This document shows positions 15,997-25,190 of a stretch of 64,000 bases of DNA, in pieces; position 1 is the first letter of the stretch; every line of letters starts with the position of its first letter. The position numbers were made by a program, and so were the translations under genes. Source of the DNA: Alphaproteobacteria bacterium GWF2_58_20 (GTDB lineage: Bacteria; Pseudomonadota; Alphaproteobacteria; UBA1247); NCBI GenBank assembly GCA_001768735.1, contig MEMB01000002.1, positions 492,696-556,695 on the forward strand, written 5' to 3'. Below the pieces are notes generated by a model. It was not told where the DNA came from. It was given only the letters and a program-made list of their open reading frames with translations, and searched no databases.

Positions 15997-17820
15997 ATGA
16001 CCGTCACCCGCCTTTCCGATTATAAGCCCTTCACACATGACATCGGCCATGTCCACCTGATCGTCAATCTGCAGAAAAAATGCTCTATCACGCAACTTCG
16101 CATGGAGCTTGCAAGCTGTTCGGGAGAATCTTCGCCGCTGCTTCTCAACGGAGACAGCAATCTGGCCCTTATCTCCATCACTGTCGATAGTGTTCCTCTT
16201 GGGAAAGATGCTTTCACACGCATGGAGAACGGGGACCTGCTGCTGCATTCCGTTCCCGCCCGCTGCGTTGTGGATGTGGTGGCCAAGTCCGCTCATGGCA
16301 TCCATGCAAAAAGCAAGGAAGGCATCCTCCACTCCCCGAAACACCCATGGTTTCCCACCTATACCCAATGCGAGCGGGAAGGCTTCCGCAAAATCGCCTT
16401 TTTCCCGGACAGGCCCGATGTTTCAGCCATTTTTGATGTCACCATGGTCGGTAATGCAGAACATTTCCCGATCATGCTTTCCAATGGTGAAAAAACCCAT
16501 GAGGCCGTTCTCAAAAATGGCCTGAAGATGGTGCGCTGGCATGACCCCGTTCCCAAGCCATCCTATCTTTTTGCCATGGTTGCCGGCCATCTTTCCAAAA
16601 TGGAAGGGGAGTTTACGACAAAATCCGGAAAAAAGGTAACTATAGGCATGTGGAAGCCGGCACACATCCATCACGCCAAGTATCATTACGCCATGCGCAA
16701 GCTCAAGGCCGCCATGCGTTGGGATGAAGACGAAAATGGACTGGAATATGACCTATCAACCCTCAATCTTGTAGAAATCCCGGGATTTTGTGCTGGAGGA
16801 ATGGAAAACAAGGGGCTCATCATCATGGGGGCTCCTTACATGGGCACAGGATATGACAAACCAAATCCGGAAAGCCTTTCCTACATACACTCTGTCCTGT
16901 CCCACGAGTTCTTCCACAACTGGACAGGAAACCGCGTAACAGTCACCAACTGGTTTGAAACCATGCTCAAGGAAAGCCTGACGACCTACCGGGATAGGCA
17001 ATTTTACGCTTATGACAAGGCGCATGTTCTTGAAAGAATTTACAGTTATAAAAATGTCACATGGAGTGTTACTGACGATGATGGGAAACCTTTAAAGCCT
17101 AATCGGTATAAAAATCCCAACGATGTTGGAAATTCATACTTCAAATACTGCAAGGGTGCGGAAATCATCCGCATGCTTGGCCTGTTGGCTGGAGAGGAGA
17201 CTTTCAAGGAAGCCCTTTCTTCTTTCCTGAAAAAACACGATCAATCACATACCGGCATTGAAGATTTCATGTCCCATGTGGAAGAAAAAACGGGGCGGAA
17301 TTTTACGCAGTTCAAAAGCTGGTTCACGGAACGCAAACATCCCGATGTGATGGTTGATGGACGTTGGGATGAAAAGGCGCACACATACACCATGACCGTT
17401 TCGCAAAGCGGAACAAAAAGTCCGCGCCATTTCCCGATGGTCATGGGACTGCTGTCGCAGGACGGCAAGGAATTCCCCCTTCATCTGCAAGGTGAAACAG
17501 GGAAGGGGGCAGCCATTTTCCGCACGCTGGAAATCACAAAAAAGAAACAAATATTTGTTTTTGAAGGAATTTCATCAAAACCTACCCTTTCTCCATTCCG
17601 CAGTTTTTCCGCCATGGTCAATACCAGTTTCATGGCTGGGGCAGGGCTGGATATAGAGGATTTAAAGATTCTGATGGCGCATGACAGCGATGATTTCAAC
17701 CGCTGGCGGGCGGCTCAAACCTATATCAAAATCAGCAGCCAGCTCCAGAGGGAAGAGGAAGTCAGGCTAGAAAAGCGGAAACAGGAACGGTTGCAACCCA
17801 GGCCTTCCGCGCCAACCTGA
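15997..17820 (+). CDS. pepN: Aminopeptidase N (M1), lacking the C-terminal domain
   Basis: 607 residues; start supported by CGGAGG upstream. M1 zinc aminopeptidase: substrate-binding CAGGMENKG (GAMEN-type), zinc motif HEFFHNWTGNR near residue 305 and the third ligand Glu in MLKESLTTYRDRQF. The usual PepN is about 870-880 residues. This one stops just after LMAHDSDDFNRWRAAQTY, which in full-length enzymes marks the start of the C-terminal helical domain, and adds a charged tail (REEEVRLEKRKQE). No remnant of the missing domain is recognisable in the following 330 bases. It is divergent from the MazG-like gene, with 40 bases between. Confidence 0.9.
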   Translation: MTVTRLSDYKPFTHDIGHVHLIVNLQKKCSITQLRMELASCSGESSPLLLNGDSNLALISITVDSVPLGKDAFTRMENGDLLLHSVPARCVVDVVAKSAHGIHAKSKEGILHSPKHPWFPTYTQCEREGFRKIAFFPDRPDVSAIFDVTMVGNAEHFPIMLSNGEKTHEAVLKNGLKMVRWHDPVPKPSYLFAMVAGHLSKMEGEFTTKSGKKVTIGMWKPAHIHHAKYHYAMRKLKAAMRWDEDENGLEYDLSTLNLVEIPGFCAGGMENKGLIIMGAPYMGTGYDKPNPESLSYIHSVLSHEFFHNWTGNRVTVTNWFETMLKESLTTYRDRQFYAYDKAHVLERIYSYKNVTWSVTDDDGKPLKPNRYKNPNDVGNSYFKYCKGAEIIRMLGLLAGEETFKEALSSFLKKHDQSHTGIEDFMSHVEEKTGRNFTQFKSWFTERKHPDVMVDGRWDEKAHTYTMTVSQSGTKSPRHFPMVMGLLSQDGKEFPLHLQGETGKGAAIFRTLEITKKKQIFVFEGISSKPTLSPFRSFSAMVNTSFMAGAGLDIEDLKILMAHDSDDFNRWRAAQTYIKISSQLQREEEVRLEKRKQERLQPRPSAPT

Positions 17821-18150
17821 CAGCAAACCACCAGCAGCGAATACACAAGGCCACAATCTCTCGATATGGCGGAGATATGGCCTATTTTTGTTTCAGGACA
17901 CAAAAGTTTTCCCATCAATCCCCCTAAAAACGTCATAAACGACTGAAAGAGGGGGAGAAGGATCACCCCACCTTCCTTACACAAAAGTCGGATAATCTAT
18001 ATTATGGAAAATAATATATTATTTTTTTGTATCAATATGTTAGATAATCATAACCTCATCATCGAGCTGACAAGACGGCCAAGGCGCTTTCCAAAAGAAA
18101 TCTGTGCCACGAGAAAACCCTCCCCCATTTTCGTGCCTTGGAGGATTTGG
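17821..18150. other. Intergenic region between convergent pepN and PAP2 genes
   Basis: 330 bases with no convincing gene. An AT-rich block at about 17990-18050 contains a short palindrome (AATAATATATTATT) followed by a T run, which could end transcription from the left. Nothing resembling a mobile element or the lost pepN 3' end is seen. Confidence 0.5.
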
Positions 18151-18834
18151 TCAGGAGCGCACTGTTGAGCGCAAGAGAAAAAACTTCATCCCCTGAAGGA
18201 TCAAAATCGTAAAAAGCGCTGCAAAGATGACGTCGCTCAGAAAATGCGCCCCATAAAGCATGCGTACCCCCCCCACGATAGTTCCGAACACCATGATGGC
18301 AGGCACCAGCTTTTCCCGGTAAGGCTTTGGCAAAACAAGTGCTATTGCCAGAAAACTGAAGGCAAAAGATGCATCTCCAGAGAAAAATGAGCAGTTTCGG
18401 GCACATTGGTCCGAGATCATGAAGGCTGGCGAAAATGTCTTTGTTCCACCAAAGATTTCCAGATGCACCGGCCGCGCACGCCCCCAATGATCCTTGAAGA
18501 TGACATTGGTCACAATCCCGGCACTCAAGATGATGGATGATATGGAAAAAACATATTTCCGCCGCGTCAGGCCAAGAACGAAATGCTCCCGCGCTTCCGA
18601 AATCATCCAGGACAGACACCAGAGACCAAACATTCCAAGCAGAATACGCATCAGGATTTGATCAAAAAACATTCCAACCCAATGTTTTCTCAGTAAAAAG
18701 TGCTGTCCATCCCACAAAAGGAAGGCAACAACCTGATCAATTTGCGGAAAAGCAACAAACAGGCCAGCCAGCAAAACAATGACCAAACAAAGAACTCCCG
18801 GTTCTGGCAGTCCGTCTTTATCCAAAACCCGCAT
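18151..18834 (-). CDS. PAP2-family membrane phosphatase
   Basis: 227 residues with about six hydrophobic helices. PAP2 signature pieces: KDHWGRARP (motif 1), CSFFSGDAS (motif 2) and GGVRMLYGAHFLSD (motif 3 with catalytic His). Motif 2 normally reads PSGH; here the His position is Asp, a variant worth noting because that His helps catalysis in classical members. It likely dephosphorylates a lipid phosphate (lipid A, undecaprenyl-PP or phosphatidate) at the periplasmic face. It lies 9 bases after the GT39 gene in the same operon, hinting at a joint role in lipid or glycan modification. Confidence 0.85.
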   Translation of the reverse strand: MRVLDKDGLPEPGVLCLVIVLLAGLFVAFPQIDQVVAFLLWDGQHFLLRKHWVGMFFDQILMRILLGMFGLWCLSWMISEAREHFVLGLTRRKYVFSISSIILSAGIVTNVIFKDHWGRARPVHLEIFGGTKTFSPAFMISDQCARNCSFFSGDASFAFSFLAIALVLPKPYREKLVPAIMVFGTIVGGVRMLYGAHFLSDVIFAALFTILILQGMKFFLLRSTVRS

Positions 18835-18843
18835 GAATTCTCC

Positions 18844-20319
18844 TTAAGGTTTGTATCCTGTGAGTTCCATAATATAATATTGCCCCTTACCGCCTGCGAG
18901 CGATTGCGCAGAAAGGCTTTCAATAAGCCGGCTGGTTTCAAATTTACCCACAACAACCGGATTGGCACGGATATTGGTCACCCACAAAACCTTGGCTCCT
19001 TCATCCCTGGTCATGGTCTGAGTCAGCTCAAAATGATTAGCAGGTGTCCTGTCATATGGCCACATGCGCACGCGAACCGGCAGGTTTCGCAAGGCATAAA
19101 CAAGGGAAGCCATAATCTTTCGTTCATCCGCCATCACTGTGGTATCCGGATAAAAATGGCCAACCCGATTAGCCACAACTTCGGCCGTTGCCCCAAAACG
19201 CTGCTGGGCCGCAAAAACATTGACAGGCGGCAGAAGAACCCTCTGCATGGCAGGCAGCGACAGGAAAAAGAGAACCAGGACAAGCGTTCCGTGCAAGAAA
19301 ACAGAAGCGGTGATCCATCCCTTGCGTCCACCGGCCAGCATCCATTCCACGGCCAGCAAAAGCCCCCCGACATAAGCCAGCGCCGCCCAATTGGCATTGG
19401 CGCGCGTCAGGAAGGAAAGCCCTATCATCAAAAGCAGGGGTGGCCATGTAAATGCATGCAGGTAAACCCTTGTTTTAAAAGAATCTGCCCCTTCCCCTGC
19501 GCCAGCGGTTTTCCTTGATGAAAGAAGAAAGGAAACCGAAAACAGGAGGGCTATCATCAGGAAGGGGCCAAAAACCGCAAACTGGGACAACATGAACACA
19601 AGCCCTTCGCGGAAGCTGAACAGGCTCCCGCTCATGTTGGCATTGCTTGCCGTATGGGCAAAAGTGATCCAGTCATGTTTCACGTTCCAGAGCAGATTGG
19701 GGACAATCCCCAGAAAGGCCGTTCCAACAATGGCTGTTCCGCCCTTGGTGCCAAGACGTTTGCGCGCATCCTTGTCAAACCAGAGGTAAAGCGCGGCACC
19801 TACGGCAAAATAAGCCATGGCATATTTTGCCAAAAGCCCAAGCGCTACCAGAAGGCCCGTCACAAAAGCCCATCTCCCCTGCCCCGTCCGGCACGCACGA
19901 TGAAACGCCAACAGGGAAAAGGTCCAGAAAAACAGCAGCGGAACATCTGTTGTCATGAACATGGACGAGAAGGTGACCATGGGCAGGAGCATATAAAGCA
20001 TTGCGGCCCAGAAAGCCCTTTTCTCCCCCCACCCCAGCTCTTTCACAAGAGGAACAATCAACAAGGCCGTTGCCCCATGCAGGAGAGGAGAAGCCAGACG
20101 CACCCAAAAGGGAGCATTTCCGCCAACAGCCGTCGTCAGATGGATAAGCCAGGCAATCATGGGCGGCTTGGAAAAATATCCAAGATCCAGATGACGCGAC
20201 CAAACCCAGTATTGCGCTTCATCCGGCAAAAGGTAAAGACCGGACGCGGCCAGCATTGCCAGCCTTGCTACGGTAAAAATGATAACGAATACAAAAGCAT
20301 TGCGGCATGATGTTGACAT
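18844..20319 (-). CDS. Glycosyltransferase family 39 (ArnT/PMT-like)
   Basis: 491 residues with a dozen hydrophobic helices. The first periplasmic loop carries DEAQYWVWSRHLDLGYFSKPP-like sequence, whose acidic residue is the catalytic base of GT-C transferases such as ArnT. These enzymes move sugars from polyprenyl-phosphate carriers onto lipid A, proteins or glycans at the periplasmic face. The soluble C-terminal part is shorter than in protein mannosyltransferases. Its ATG overlaps the MBL gene stop (TAATG). The acceptor cannot be deduced. Confidence 0.88.
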   Translation of the reverse strand: MSTSCRNAFVFVIIFTVARLAMLAASGLYLLPDEAQYWVWSRHLDLGYFSKPPMIAWLIHLTTAVGGNAPFWVRLASPLLHGATALLIVPLVKELGWGEKRAFWAAMLYMLLPMVTFSSMFMTTDVPLLFFWTFSLLAFHRACRTGQGRWAFVTGLLVALGLLAKYAMAYFAVGAALYLWFDKDARKRLGTKGGTAIVGTAFLGIVPNLLWNVKHDWITFAHTASNANMSGSLFSFREGLVFMLSQFAVFGPFLMIALLFSVSFLLSSRKTAGAGEGADSFKTRVYLHAFTWPPLLLMIGLSFLTRANANWAALAYVGGLLLAVEWMLAGGRKGWITASVFLHGTLVLVLFFLSLPAMQRVLLPPVNVFAAQQRFGATAEVVANRVGHFYPDTTVMADERKIMASLVYALRNLPVRVRMWPYDRTPANHFELTQTMTRDEGAKVLWVTNIRANPVVVGKFETSRLIESLSAQSLAGGKGQYYIMELTGYKP

Positions 20320-21092
20320 TACGATTTAACCTCTAAAACAAGACCGTCATAGGCAGGGCGCACGTTTTCCGGAAGTTCGCGGCAAAGGGTTTCATAATCC
20401 ATGTGCCGGTTCATGTGGGTCAGGTAAGTTTGTCGCGGTTTCAATTCCTCCTCCCAACCCAGAATGCTGGACAGGGAGCTATGGAGCGGATGCGCCCGAC
20501 GCACGGGCGCGGAAACAACCCAGGTATCAAGCCCTTTGAGCAAAGCCCTGTTTTCCGGGGGAATATCCGAATTGTCGGGTGTATAGGCAAAATTCCCAAT
20601 CCTGAAGCCATAACTGGTCACGTTGGGGCCATGGGGCTGGGCATGAAAAACAACCGGGACACCAACCACATCATGGAGTCCTGGCGTAACCGGCCTGGGT
20701 TCCAGACATGGCGGATGATATTCATCACCTCCATCAACAAACAACCACGGCAGGCAAGATTTTGTTTCTGCAAGGGTTTTGGCGGAACCATAAACAGGAA
20801 ACATGCGATCGCCAAGCCCTATGGAAAGAGATCGCAGGTCATCAAGCCCCAGAATATGGTCGGAATGGGAATGAGAGAGCAAAATCGCATCCAGCGAGGT
20901 AACCCCCGCATTCAAGAGTTGCTGGCGCGTATCGTGACCGGCATCAATCAGGATAACCCGGCCATCAACCTCAACCAGTGCGGAAGAGCGCATACGGCGG
21001 TTTTTGGGGTTTTCAGGATCACAGTGCCCCCAGCCCCGTCCCAGAACAGGAATCCCGCGTGCGCCGCCACATCCCAGAATGGTGACCTTCAC
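20319..21092 (-). CDS. MBL-fold metal-dependent hydrolase (PhnP-like)
   Basis: 257 residues. Metallo-beta-lactamase fold: the metal motif HSHSDH near residue 75 (LLSHSHSDHILGLDDLR), Asp in YTPDNSDIPPEN, and His in LTHMNRHMDY. It resembles the alphaproteobacterial PhnP-like group that sits next to tatD, thought to be phosphodiesterases; the natural substrate is not known. The segment VVSAPVRRAHPLHSSLS corresponds to the family DALR-x-PHPTHFS stretch but has lost its first Asp. It is coupled to tatD by a 4-base overlap. Confidence 0.88.
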   Translation of the reverse strand: MKVTILGCGGARGIPVLGRGWGHCDPENPKNRRMRSSALVEVDGRVILIDAGHDTRQQLLNAGVTSLDAILLSHSHSDHILGLDDLRSLSIGLGDRMFPVYGSAKTLAETKSCLPWLFVDGGDEYHPPCLEPRPVTPGLHDVVGVPVVFHAQPHGPNVTSYGFRIGNFAYTPDNSDIPPENRALLKGLDTWVVSAPVRRAHPLHSSLSSILGWEEELKPRQTYLTHMNRHMDYETLCRELPENVRPAYDGLVLEVKS

Positions 21093-21868
21093 GCCAGCAC
21101 CGCCTTTGGAAAAAGGGACTTGAAATTGGCAGTTGTGACATTGGCCAGAACATCAGGCGAAACACCACGGATTCCCGCCAGCAAGGCTGCCGTATGGACA
21201 ACAAAGGCAGGTTCATTGGTCTTGCCGCGGAAAGGAACCGGCGCAAGGAATGGCGCATCGGTTTCCACCAGCAGCCGATCCATGGGCACATGCATGGCTG
21301 TTTCGCGCAGGGCTTCCGATTTCGGGAAAGTCAGGATGCCGGACATGGATATGTAAAAACCAAATTCCAGGGCTTCATCCGCCATTTTGCGGCTCCCCGT
21401 AAAGCAATGGAGAACGCCGGAAAGCTTTTGCCCGGCGGTTTCCTCCCGCAGGATGCGCATGGTGTCTTCCTCGGCATCCCTTGTGTGGATCAGGATGGGA
21501 AGGCCGGTTTCCAGGCAGGCCCGGATCTGCACACGAAAAGCGTTCTGCTGCATGTCGCGCGGGGACTGGTCATAAAAATAATCCAGACCGCATTCCCCAA
21601 TGGCCACAACCTTTGGATTCCGCGCCAAGGCAACCCAATCCAGCATCTTAACATCCGGTTCCTCAGCCGCATGATGGGGATGCTGCCCCACGGATGCACT
21701 CACACAGGAAAACCGCCCAGCCACCGCAATCACTCCCGGCGATGCGCGCAGGGTTGTGGCAACGGTCAGCATATGGCCAACCCCTGCCGTCTGCGCACGC
21801 GCAACAACCCCCGCAATATCTGCGGCAAAGTCGGGAAAATCCAGATGGCAGTGGCTATCAACCAGCAT
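21089..21868 (-). CDS. tatD: TatD-family metal-dependent DNase
   Basis: 259 residues from MLVDSHCHLDF at 21868; the frame is open much further upstream but only inside metG. TatD proteins are TIM-barrel metallohydrolases with 3'-5' exonuclease activity. Metal ligands are visible in HCHLD, GECGLDYFY, LIHTRDAEED, HCFTGS and ETDAPFLAP. The metG-tatD-MBL order is highly conserved in alphaproteobacteria. Start overlaps the metG end by 11 bases. Confidence 0.93.
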   Translation of the reverse strand: MLVDSHCHLDFPDFAADIAGVVARAQTAGVGHMLTVATTLRASPGVIAVAGRFSCVSASVGQHPHHAAEEPDVKMLDWVALARNPKVVAIGECGLDYFYDQSPRDMQQNAFRVQIRACLETGLPILIHTRDAEEDTMRILREETAGQKLSGVLHCFTGSRKMADEALEFGFYISMSGILTFPKSEALRETAMHVPMDRLLVETDAPFLAPVPFRGKTNEPAFVVHTAALLAGIRGVSPDVLANVTTANFKSLFPKAVLA

Positions 21869-23429
21869 TCGGCACAGCCTCTTCCTCAACATATTTATGG
21901 AAGATGGGGGTGGGCACAGGCAACGGCACACCGGCGGCCAGAGCCCCCTCCTCACCCCAACGGTCAAACGTGCGTTCACTTTCCGCAACCGCAAGCTGGT
22001 CCAGCATTTTCCCGGACGATTCAGGAACAAAGGGCAGCAGGGCCAGCGCAATGTGGCGAATGGTTTCCGCCAGCACATAAAGCACCGTCGCCATCCGGGC
22101 TGGATCTGTCTTCTTCAGACCCCATGGCGCCATTTCATCGACATAGCGGTTACCATCAAAGGCCACGCCAAGAATGTCCTCAAGCGCCAGATGGAAAGAC
22201 TGTGTTTCCATACGTTCACGCAGCTTGTCCAGCAGCGCGCGCGCACTCCCCAGCAGCTTTTCATCTTCTGCCGTGAAGGTTCCAAAGGTAGGAACAACGC
22301 CAGCGCAGTTTTTCTGGATCATCGAAAGGGTGCGCTGGGCCAGATTGCCAACGGCATTGGCCAATTCACCATTCATGCGCCCAACCATGGCAACATGTGA
22401 AAAATCACCATCCTGCCCAAAAGGCACTTCGCGCAACATGAAATAGCGGGTCTGATCAACACCATATTTTTCAACCAGATGGCCTGGCTTTATGACATTC
22501 CCCAGAGATTTTGACATCTTCTGCCCTTCCGCCATCCACCAGCCATGTGCAAAACACCGCTTTGGCGCAGGAAGTCCGGCCGACATCAGGAAGGCAGGCC
22601 AGTAAACGGCGTGGAATCGGATAATGTCTTTGCCCATGACATGCACGTCTGCCGGCCAAAAATGCTCGTATTTCGATCCCGCCGCCATTTCAGGGTAGCC
22701 AAGGGCGGAAATGTAATTGGCCAAGGCATCGAGCCAGACATACATGATGTGGGCATCATCGCCCGGAACCGGCACGCCCCACTTGAAGGTGGTGCGGCTG
22801 ATGGAGAGGTCGCGCAGGCCCTGCTTTACAAAGCTCACAATCTCATTGTGGCGGCTATGCGGCATGATGAAGTCGGGATGGCTTTCATAAAAGGCCAACA
22901 GGCGATCCTGCCATGCAGAGAGCCTGAAGAAATAACTGGGTTCCTCCACCCATTCGCACTCCGCCCCGGTGGGGGCGATTTTCTTGCCGTTTTCGCCATC
23001 CTTCAGCTCATCTTCACCAAAGAAGGCCTCATCACGCACGGAATACCAGCCATTGTAGCTGCCCAGATAGATGTCGCCATTGTCGGCCAAGGCCTTCCAC
23101 AGGGCTTCGGCCGCAGCAAGGTGGCGATCTTCCGTGGTGCGGATAAAATCATCGTTCGAGATGTTGAGCATTTGCCCCATCGCACGGAAATACTGGGAAA
23201 CATCGTCGCAGAATGCCTGGGGATCCACACCCTTGGCTGCGGCGGATTTCTCGACCTTCTGTCCGTGTTCATCCGTTCCAGTAAGGAACATCACGTCAAA
23301 GCCATCCAGCCTCTTGAAGCGGGCCAGGGCATCGCAGGCGATGGTGGTGTAGGCGTGCCCCATGTGCGGAACATCGTTCACGTAATAGATCGGGGTCGTG
23401 ACATAAAAATGCTTGCCGTGTCCAGACAT
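21858..23429 (-). CDS. metG: Methionyl-tRNA synthetase
   Basis: 523 residues from the ATG at 23429, which has AGGGAGA a few bases upstream; the frame extends to 23645 into holB but without synthetase similarity. Class I synthetase: HIGH-type motif in PHMGHAYTT near residue 22 and the KMSKS loop in QKMSKSLGN. It is the short form without the C-terminal tRNA-binding EMAP-like domain, and no CxxC zinc knuckle is visible. It charges initiator and elongator tRNA-Met. Confidence 0.95.
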   Translation of the reverse strand: MSGHGKHFYVTTPIYYVNDVPHMGHAYTTIACDALARFKRLDGFDVMFLTGTDEHGQKVEKSAAAKGVDPQAFCDDVSQYFRAMGQMLNISNDDFIRTTEDRHLAAAEALWKALADNGDIYLGSYNGWYSVRDEAFFGEDELKDGENGKKIAPTGAECEWVEEPSYFFRLSAWQDRLLAFYESHPDFIMPHSRHNEIVSFVKQGLRDLSISRTTFKWGVPVPGDDAHIMYVWLDALANYISALGYPEMAAGSKYEHFWPADVHVMGKDIIRFHAVYWPAFLMSAGLPAPKRCFAHGWWMAEGQKMSKSLGNVIKPGHLVEKYGVDQTRYFMLREVPFGQDGDFSHVAMVGRMNGELANAVGNLAQRTLSMIQKNCAGVVPTFGTFTAEDEKLLGSARALLDKLRERMETQSFHLALEDILGVAFDGNRYVDEMAPWGLKKTDPARMATVLYVLAETIRHIALALLPFVPESSGKMLDQLAVAESERTFDRWGEEGALAAGVPLPVPTPIFHKYVEEEAVPNAG

Positions 23430-23451
23430 GGGAATCTCCCTAAAAAAATGG

Positions 23452-24531
23452 TCAGCGCAGAGCCAGGAAGGCTGAAACAAAAGCCTGCCGTTTATCAAGG
23501 TTGGCCCTATCGCATTCCTCGAAAAGGTTCCGCACCTTTTCCCATACTTCCACCGTCCAATCAAGCCCATGTTGCGCAACGAGCCGTTGTGCCAGGCTTC
23601 CCTCCCCCGGCACCACTTCCGGTGGCACTTCCCCACGTGCGCCAAAACGCGCCAGCCGCATGAGCCACCAGATGAGAAAACCCGACACTGTCCCGAAGGC
23701 TGCGCCGGACCCCGGACGCGCCAAACGGTCCGCTAGGGCATTGACGGCAAGAATATCAAGGTTTGGCAATGGAATCATGAGGTCTATCATGTCCTTGTAA
23801 AGGGACAAGCCCCCCTCATCCGCAAGGGCCAGCGCCCGGCCGATGGAACCTTCCGCCATGCGGGAAAGTGCCTTGCGTTCTTCCTCTGGCATGTCCGGAG
23901 CGCCATAACGCGCCATGAGTTCGGCCACCGTTTCTTCCGGCAGCGGCGAGAGCATGAGTGACCGGCTGCGGGAACGGATGGTAGGCAAAAGTGCCCCCGG
24001 ATTGGACGCCGTGAGAACAAGAACTGCCTTTTCAGGCGGCTCTTCAAGAATTTTCAGGATGGCATTCTGTCCGGAGCGGTTCATGCCATCGGCCCCATCC
24101 ACCACAACCACGCGATACCCGCCTTCAGCGGAAGTCATGCGCAGGAAAGGCGGAATGCGACGCACCTCGTCCACCGGGATTTCCTCCTTGAAACGCCCGG
24201 TCTTTTCATCAAATGGGCGGGAAATACTGCAGAGGTCGGCATGTCCACTTGCTGCCATGCGGGAAAACACTGGCGAAGTTTCCGGAACATAGAGACTATC
24301 CGCGGCAACCGGTTCTCCCGCAAACAACAGGTTCCCTTCGTTTTGCATCCCCCCCTGCGAAAGCAGGAAACGGGCAAAACGGAAGGCCAGCGTGGCCTTG
24401 CCAATGCCTGGCGGCCCGGCGAAGACCCAGGCATGTGGCAAACGTCCGGAATAAAACGCAGCAAGCAAACCCCTTTCAGCCTCTTCATGGCCGACAAGAA
24501 AAGGATTGGCCCGCGCTTCCGGTGCGGTCAT
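23452..24531 (-). CDS. holB: DNA polymerase III subunit delta'
   Basis: 359 residues. Clamp-loader AAA+ protein: N-terminal Walker A-like GPPGIGKAT near residue 40 and ILKILEEPPEKAVLVLTA before the sensor segment. The family SRC motif reads SRSRS here (Cys to Ser), and the zinc-binding cysteines of E. coli delta' are absent, in line with many alphaproteobacterial HolB proteins. The start overlaps the tmk stop by 4 bases; the tmk-holB-metG-tatD order is a common bacterial arrangement. Confidence 0.92.
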   Translation of the reverse strand: MTAPEARANPFLVGHEEAERGLLAAFYSGRLPHAWVFAGPPGIGKATLAFRFARFLLSQGGMQNEGNLLFAGEPVAADSLYVPETSPVFSRMAASGHADLCSISRPFDEKTGRFKEEIPVDEVRRIPPFLRMTSAEGGYRVVVVDGADGMNRSGQNAILKILEEPPEKAVLVLTASNPGALLPTIRSRSRSLMLSPLPEETVAELMARYGAPDMPEEERKALSRMAEGSIGRALALADEGGLSLYKDMIDLMIPLPNLDILAVNALADRLARPGSGAAFGTVSGFLIWWLMRLARFGARGEVPPEVVPGEGSLAQRLVAQHGLDWTVEVWEKVRNLFEECDRANLDKRQAFVSAFLALR

Positions 24532-25190
24532 GTCAGTGGCGCCCCAAGACGTTCGCGCAGAACCTTGCAGATTTCCGCCTGCACGGATTCAATATCCTTG
24601 CTGGCATCAATGACCGCAAAACGGTGCGGGTTTTTGCGGGCAAGATCCAGATACCCTTCGCGCACCCGCTTATGAAACTCCAGTTCCTGTTTTTCAAAAC
24701 GATTAATGGAATCCGGCGTCCAGTTATCCTGGGTACGGGCCATCACGCGGCCAAGTCCTACTTCGGACGGAATATCGAGAACAAAGGTCAGATCAGATTC
24801 AAAATCCCCCGCGATGAAGCGGTACAGGGTTTCAATACCTTCCTTGTCTCCTTCCCGGCCATATCCCTGATAAACGCGCGTGCAATCGACATAACGGTCG
24901 GAGACAACCCATACTCCGGCCTTGAGCGCCGGCCAGATGGTGCGTACCAAGTGGTCGCGACGGGCTGCGAAAAACAGCAGGGCTTCGGTTTCCCCATCCC
25001 ATTTGTTCTTGTCGCCCAGAAGAATAAGGTTGCGGATTTCCTCCGCCCCTTCCGATCCCCCCGGCTCGCGTGTCCTGATGGCTTCCATGCCCGCTTCGTG
25101 CATGGCATTGAGGAGCATCTTGATCTGGGTGCTTTTCCCCGACCCTTCGCCGCCTTCAAACGTGATGAACTTGCCTGAAAACTGGTTCAT
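24528..25190 (-). CDS. tmk: Thymidylate kinase
   Basis: 220 residues. Converts dTMP to dTDP. P-loop FEGGEGSGKSTQ near residue 12, TREPGGSEGAEEIRNLIL, and the DR(Y/F) motif DRYVDCTRVYQGYGR; DxxxEVGLGRVMAR forms the lid region. It is coupled by 4-base overlaps to the D,D-carboxypeptidase gene upstream and holB downstream. Confidence 0.95.
   Translation of the reverse strand: MNQFSGKFITFEGGEGSGKSTQIKMLLNAMHEAGMEAIRTREPGGSEGAEEIRNLILLGDKNKWDGETEALLFFAARRDHLVRTIWPALKAGVWVVSDRYVDCTRVYQGYGREGDKEGIETLYRFIAGDFESDLTFVLDIPSEVGLGRVMARTQDNWTPDSINRFEKQELEFHKRVREGYLDLARKNPHRFAVIDASKDIESVQAEICKVLRERLGAPLT

Noticed and set aside
18059..18619. Alternative 186-codon frame overlapping the PAP2 gene on the same strand
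   Set aside because: The other frame carries all three PAP2 motifs and membrane helices; this one has no membrane pattern or family.
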